Origin: CAYWGR01 sp964458015
GTDB lineage: Bacteria; Planctomycetota; Planctomycetia; Pirellulales; Thermoguttaceae
DNA length: 7,644 bases
Direction: 5' to 3'
Assembly (NCBI GenBank): GCA_964458015.1
Contig: CAYWGR010000222.1
Span: 1-7,644, forward strand
Position numbers and translations under genes: made by a program. Shown here in pieces: positions 4,998 through 7,644 of this stretch (position 1 is its first letter; every line of letters begins with the position of its first letter). Below the pieces are notes generated by a model. It ran no database searches, was not told the origin of the DNA, and was given only the letters and a program-made list of their open reading frames with translations.

Positions 4998-5894
4998 ATG
5001 CACAAACTGCTCAATTTGACATTTTTTGTACTCCTGTCAACCGGTTGGATCGCGGCGGGTTGCAACAGTGTACAGACAGCCGTCGTATCGTCCCCTCCGC
5101 AGGAGGCCATGTTTCCGACGTTGAAACTGAACGACGATCTGGTAAAGACGCTCAAGCCCTCGAACAATCGCGAATGGACGCCGGAGCAGGCGCAATTGGC
5201 ATCGGCCGAAATCAAAGGCAACCGTGTAACGGTTCACAATATCCGCGATTGCCACTGGCGAACGTTCACGGACTTTGATTTGGAGTATTACGACAAGACC
5301 TACGACCTGAACAAGCTGAACTCGGTGGATTTCGTTGTGGTGCCGTTCAATGAATCCCCCAGTTTGGGGCATACAATGCTGAGTTTCGGCTTTAACGACG
5401 ATGAGCGTCTGGCGGTTTCGGTCGAGATCCGCAAGGAACGCGGCGAAGCCTTCAATGCCGTGAAAGGTTTTTTCCAGCAATATGAGCTGATTTATGTGGT
5501 AGCCAGCGAGCGCGACGTTATTCAGCGGCGGGTAACTTGCGACCTTTGCGATGTGTATGTGCATCGGGCGGTTGCCACGCCAAAACAGGCACGTGAACTG
5601 TTTCTCGACGTCATGCAGCGGGTGAATAAACTCTCGAAAGAGCCTGAATTTTACGACACGCTTACCAACAATTGCACGACCAATATCCGCACCCACATCA
5701 ACCATCTGAAGGCAGAGAGCATCCCCTACGATTATCGAGTGCTTCTGCCCGGCTACTCCGACAAGCTCGCCTATGATCTGGGGCTAATCGAGCGTCATGG
5801 AACGTTTGAAGAAACACGGCAACACGCCCACGTAAACTATCAAGCCTATCTGTACCGAGAAGATCCGGATTTTTCTCGAAAGATCCGCCGGTAG
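4998..5894 (+). CDS. DUF4105 family lipoprotein
   Basis: A 298-residue exported protein. Residues 1-21 form a signal peptide ending IAAG before Cys22, a plausible though imperfect lipobox (Ala at -3), so it is likely lipid-anchored facing the periplasm. The rest matches the DUF4105 family: NIRDCHWRTFTDFDLEYYDK (81-100), NSVDFVVVPF (108-117), GHTMLSFGF (124-132), SVEIRKERGE (141-150), GFFQQYELIYVVASERD (157-173) and TLTNNCTTNIRTH (221-233). The ATG at 4998 is preferred over an in-frame TTG at 4989 because it starts the signal peptide directly; neither has a good ribosome site. His125 and Cys226 sit in the best-conserved blocks and could form a papain-like dyad, which is inference. From memory, DUF4105 equals the N-terminal domain of Lnb, the lipoprotein N-acyltransferase of Bacteroides. 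Whether this copy has that role is unproven, and it has no C-terminal membrane segments. Confidence 0.85.
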   Translation: MHKLLNLTFFVLLSTGWIAAGCNSVQTAVVSSPPQEAMFPTLKLNDDLVKTLKPSNNREWTPEQAQLASAEIKGNRVTVHNIRDCHWRTFTDFDLEYYDKTYDLNKLNSVDFVVVPFNESPSLGHTMLSFGFNDDERLAVSVEIRKERGEAFNAVKGFFQQYELIYVVASERDVIQRRVTCDLCDVYVHRAVATPKQARELFLDVMQRVNKLSKEPEFYDTLTNNCTTNIRTHINHLKAESIPYDYRVLLPGYSDKLAYDLGLIERHGTFEETRQHAHVNYQAYLYREDPDFSRKIRR

Positions 5895-6333
5895 TGCGCG
5901 ATTCAGCGTAACGTAAGGCGTTGCCGGATAAAATGTTATACGGATTTCAATTCAAAGTTGCGTGGTAGCGTCTTTGCGAAGCCGCAAGCGATTTGCCGAA
6001 CGTATTGGACAGTCGATCCGTTCACGATTGGCAAAATCCGAGCAGTTTTGAATGGAAAACGTTTTATCCTGAGCCTAGAAGTAGGCAGAGCAGCCCCTTC
6101 CTTTTTCAGGTAAAAAATACCAGGCCATTCGCTGGGAAATGCCGGCTTCGAGTGTGACGCCCCCCCTCCTCTGGCATTTTTCTGCCCTGAAACACATCTT
6201 TTCCTTGTCAGTTTTCCCGTCGGTCGGCTTTATTCTTACGGGGATTGGCGGCTTATCGTTCCCCCCCCGGCCAGTTTGCATTTGGCCGATGGCCCAAACA
6301 TGATAAAGCTTGGGGCCCCCATAGGTTAAGAAG
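5895..6333. other. Long intergenic region upstream of the sigma factor gene
   Basis: 439 bases without a supported gene; the minus-strand frames here have no family features. Items seen: the palindrome AAAACGTTTT (6056-6065), a short hairpin GGTA-AAAAA-TACC (6109-6121), two C-tracts (near 6160 and 6262-6268), and a stem TTTGGCC/GGCCCAAA with one bulged base (6281-6298). TTGTCA (6205-6210) with TTTATT (6229-6234) at 18 bases spacing is a weak promoter candidate for the sigma gene. No convincing terminator follows the DUF4105 gene. Confidence 0.5.
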
Positions 6334-6879
6334 GTGAATGCATCGGACCAACAAGACCGTGACCTGCGTAACCACGAGTTCGTGCGGCTGCTGGCCGAGC
6401 ACGAACTGCGATTGGCAGGCTATGTCCACACACTGGTCCCGGCCTGGCATGACGCCGAAGACATTCTGCAAAACACCAAGCTTCGCCTTTGGGAGCAGTT
6501 CGACTCCTTCGAATTGGGCACTGACTTTCCTGCCTGGGCGTTCACTGTTGCCGGTTTTTTGATTCGCGAATACCGCAAACGCTGCCAGCGGCAACATGTG
6601 TGCTTCAACGACGACCTGATCGAAAAACTTGCACAGTATCTGCCTGTCGCTACGCCACCGGTGGATGATCGCGTATCGGCATTGGTTGAATGCGCGAAGG
6701 CATTGACTGCCGCGAGCCGCAAGTTGCTGCGTCTTTCGTGTTTGAAACACCAAACCATAAAAGACATCGCCCACGAACTGGGGCAAACGCCCGCGGCCGC
6801 GTATCAAACGCTGTCGCGCATACGGCGAAAGCTGTTCGATTGCGTCGAAAAACGTCTGAACGAGGAGAAGAGCCGATGA
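6334..6879 (+). CDS. ECF-like sigma-70 family RNA polymerase sigma factor
   Basis: A 181-residue sigma factor with only regions 2 and 4, of the type expanded in planctomycetes (often labelled Rhodopirellula/Verrucomicrobium family). Region 2 spans about residues 15-85: EFVRLLAEHELRLAGYV, then the DAEDILQ core helix that contacts polymerase, and FPAWAFTVAGFLIREYRKR for the -10 element. Region 4 (about 113-172) holds a helix-turn-helix, IKDIAHELGQTPAAAYQTLS, for the -35 element. The start is GTG at 6334: an in-frame TAG at 6322-6324 excludes longer versions, and the ATG at 6338 is in another frame. No clear ribosome site is spaced for this GTG, which suggests weak translation or unusual initiation. 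Its TGA (6877-6879) overlaps the next gene's ATG, so the two are translationally coupled. That neighbour probably regulates it. Confidence 0.92.
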   Translation: MNASDQQDRDLRNHEFVRLLAEHELRLAGYVHTLVPAWHDAEDILQNTKLRLWEQFDSFELGTDFPAWAFTVAGFLIREYRKRCQRQHVCFNDDLIEKLAQYLPVATPPVDDRVSALVECAKALTAASRKLLRLSCLKHQTIKDIAHELGQTPAAAYQTLSRIRRKLFDCVEKRLNEEKSR

Positions 6880-7644
6880 GCGATCCAAAAACGCCTATCG
6901 ACTTGATCGGGTCGATTCAGGACTTCATCGCGGCGGGCCAAAACGGCGAGTTGGCCGGTGATCAATGGGCGGAATTCGTTCAACTGCTGCAAGAAAACGA
7001 CGACGCTTGCCGGCTGTATGTGAAGTACATGGATATGTCGATGTTGCTGCCGTCGGTGCTGGCGTCGCTGCCCGACGACGAGGCTCCGGCTTATGATCTT
7101 ATCGACGACGAGCCGACGACCGACGAGTCTTACCGAATGTTCGGTTTCCTGGGCAACATCTATCACGGGAGCATCGGATTTCTTTCGCAAGACGTGCCTT
7201 TTTCGCTCCTTATCGGAGCCTTGATCACCGGCTTGGGCTTATTGGCTGGTTCCTTGGTTTCGGTAACGCATCACACATCGGTTGCAAGTAAACCTTCGCC
7301 TTCCGTGGTGCGGCCGAATTTTGCCGAGAAGAACGATTGTATCGGCCGCATTACAAGCATGGTCGATGTGCAATGGGCCGACGTTCAGACGGCCACCGTT
7401 CATGGGGCCAACGTTTTTGCGGGTCGCAAATACGCCCTGGCTTCCGGCCTGATGGAAATCACGTACCAAAGCGGAGCGAAAGTCGTTCTCCAAGGCCCTT
7501 GCACTTATGAAGCCCAAGCTCGCAACGGCGGTTTTCTCTCGCTTGGCAAGCTGACGGCGCAATTAGGGGAGAGAGGAGGGAAAGTGGCCAGTGGTCAGTG
7601 GCCAGTGGCCAGTAAGGAGGGGTCAGGGGTCAGGGGTCAGGGGG
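6876..7644 (+). CDS. FecR-like transmembrane anti-sigma protein (partial, runs off the window)
   Basis: 256 residues are visible with no stop before the edge. The N-terminal cytoplasmic part (DLIGSIQDFIAAGQNGEL, then QLLQENDDACRLYVKYMDM, about 9-55) is the usual anti-sigma-like region of these planctomycete proteins. A single membrane segment, FSLLIGALITGLGLLAGSLV, lies near residues 109-128. The exported FecR-like domain starts around 154 (CIGRITSMVDVQWAD) and continues through GLMEITYQSGAKVVLQGP and FLSLGKLTAQL. In relatives this is followed by a FecR core ending near DLGTEFGV and often a LamG domain; those would lie beyond the window. The ATG overlaps the sigma stop (ATGA), and GAGGAG (6862-6867) precedes it by 8 bases. 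Expected role: hold or release the sigma factor in response to an outside signal. A dispersed repeat is translated in frame from about residue 236. Confidence 0.85.
   Translation, partial: MSDPKTPIDLIGSIQDFIAAGQNGELAGDQWAEFVQLLQENDDACRLYVKYMDMSMLLPSVLASLPDDEAPAYDLIDDEPTTDESYRMFGFLGNIYHGSIGFLSQDVPFSLLIGALITGLGLLAGSLVSVTHHTSVASKPSPSVVRPNFAEKNDCIGRITSMVDVQWADVQTATVHGANVFAGRKYALASGLMEITYQSGAKVVLQGPCTYEAQARNGGFLSLGKLTAQLGERGGKVASGQWPVASKEGSGVRGQG
7583..7644 (+). repeat. Dispersed repeat inserted in frame in the FecR-like coding region
   Basis: GGCCAGTGGTCAGTGGCCAG (7586-7605) is followed by GGCCAGTAAGGAGG and tandem GGTCAGG units to the window edge. It is an inverted relative of 87-155. In the reading frame it gives VASGQWPVASKEGSGVRGQG, low-complexity sequence unlike the FecR domain before it. 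It falls right after the GKLTAQL strand, where I recall family members carrying variable inserts. Confidence 0.75.

Noticed and set aside
5037..5705. 222-residue minus-strand frame antisense to the DUF4105 gene
   Set aside because: The plus strand has a lipoprotein signal and clear DUF4105 blocks; this frame has neither a recognisable domain nor a ribosome site.
6253..6888. 211-residue minus-strand frame over the sigma gene
   Set aside because: It is the complement of well-conserved sigma regions 2 and 4 and shows no domain of its own.

Overview
The window looks like a piece of a Planctomycetota chromosome, most likely the Pirellulales. The reasons are an ECF-type sigma factor translationally coupled to a FecR-like membrane anti-sigma protein, a DUF4105 lipoprotein, a very cysteine-rich exported repeat protein, and several dispersed repeats of a kind I associate with these genomes. 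The sequence is a draft: exactly 100 Ns (423-522) mark a scaffold gap of unknown true size.

Layout. 1-270 holds dispersed repeats and a minus-strand terminator. 271-1015 (-) encodes the secreted Cys-rich repeat protein, which is interrupted by the gap. 1016-1595 is a divergent intergenic region with a candidate promoter for each flanking gene and a hairpin-rich stretch. 1596-1931 (+) is a stand-alone Hpt phosphotransfer protein. A strong bidirectional terminator (1951-1992) separates it from the convergent 2010-3404 (-) gene, a divergent phosphoglycerate kinase family member. 3405-3675 carries three copies of a palindromic repeat. 3676-4824 (-) is chorismate synthase (aroC), broken by one in-frame TAA at 3868-3870. 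4998-5894 (+) is a divergently transcribed DUF4105 lipoprotein. 5895-6333 is a long intergenic stretch. 6334-6879 (+) is the sigma factor and 6876 onward (+) its FecR-like partner, which runs off the window.

Functional picture. aroC and the PGK-like gene are metabolic genes on the same strand, but about 270 bases of repeats lie between them. The sigma/FecR pair forms a signalling unit. The Hpt protein would relay phosphate for kinases encoded elsewhere.

The most noteworthy points are: the nonsense codon in an otherwise clean aroC; a PGK paralog whose signature motifs are altered; a Cys-rich protein whose frame closes perfectly only when the 100-N gap is removed; and a dispersed intergenic repeat (87-155) whose inverted relative at 7583-7644 is read in frame inside the FecR-like protein. 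I see no defence system, CRISPR array, transposase, tRNA or rRNA.
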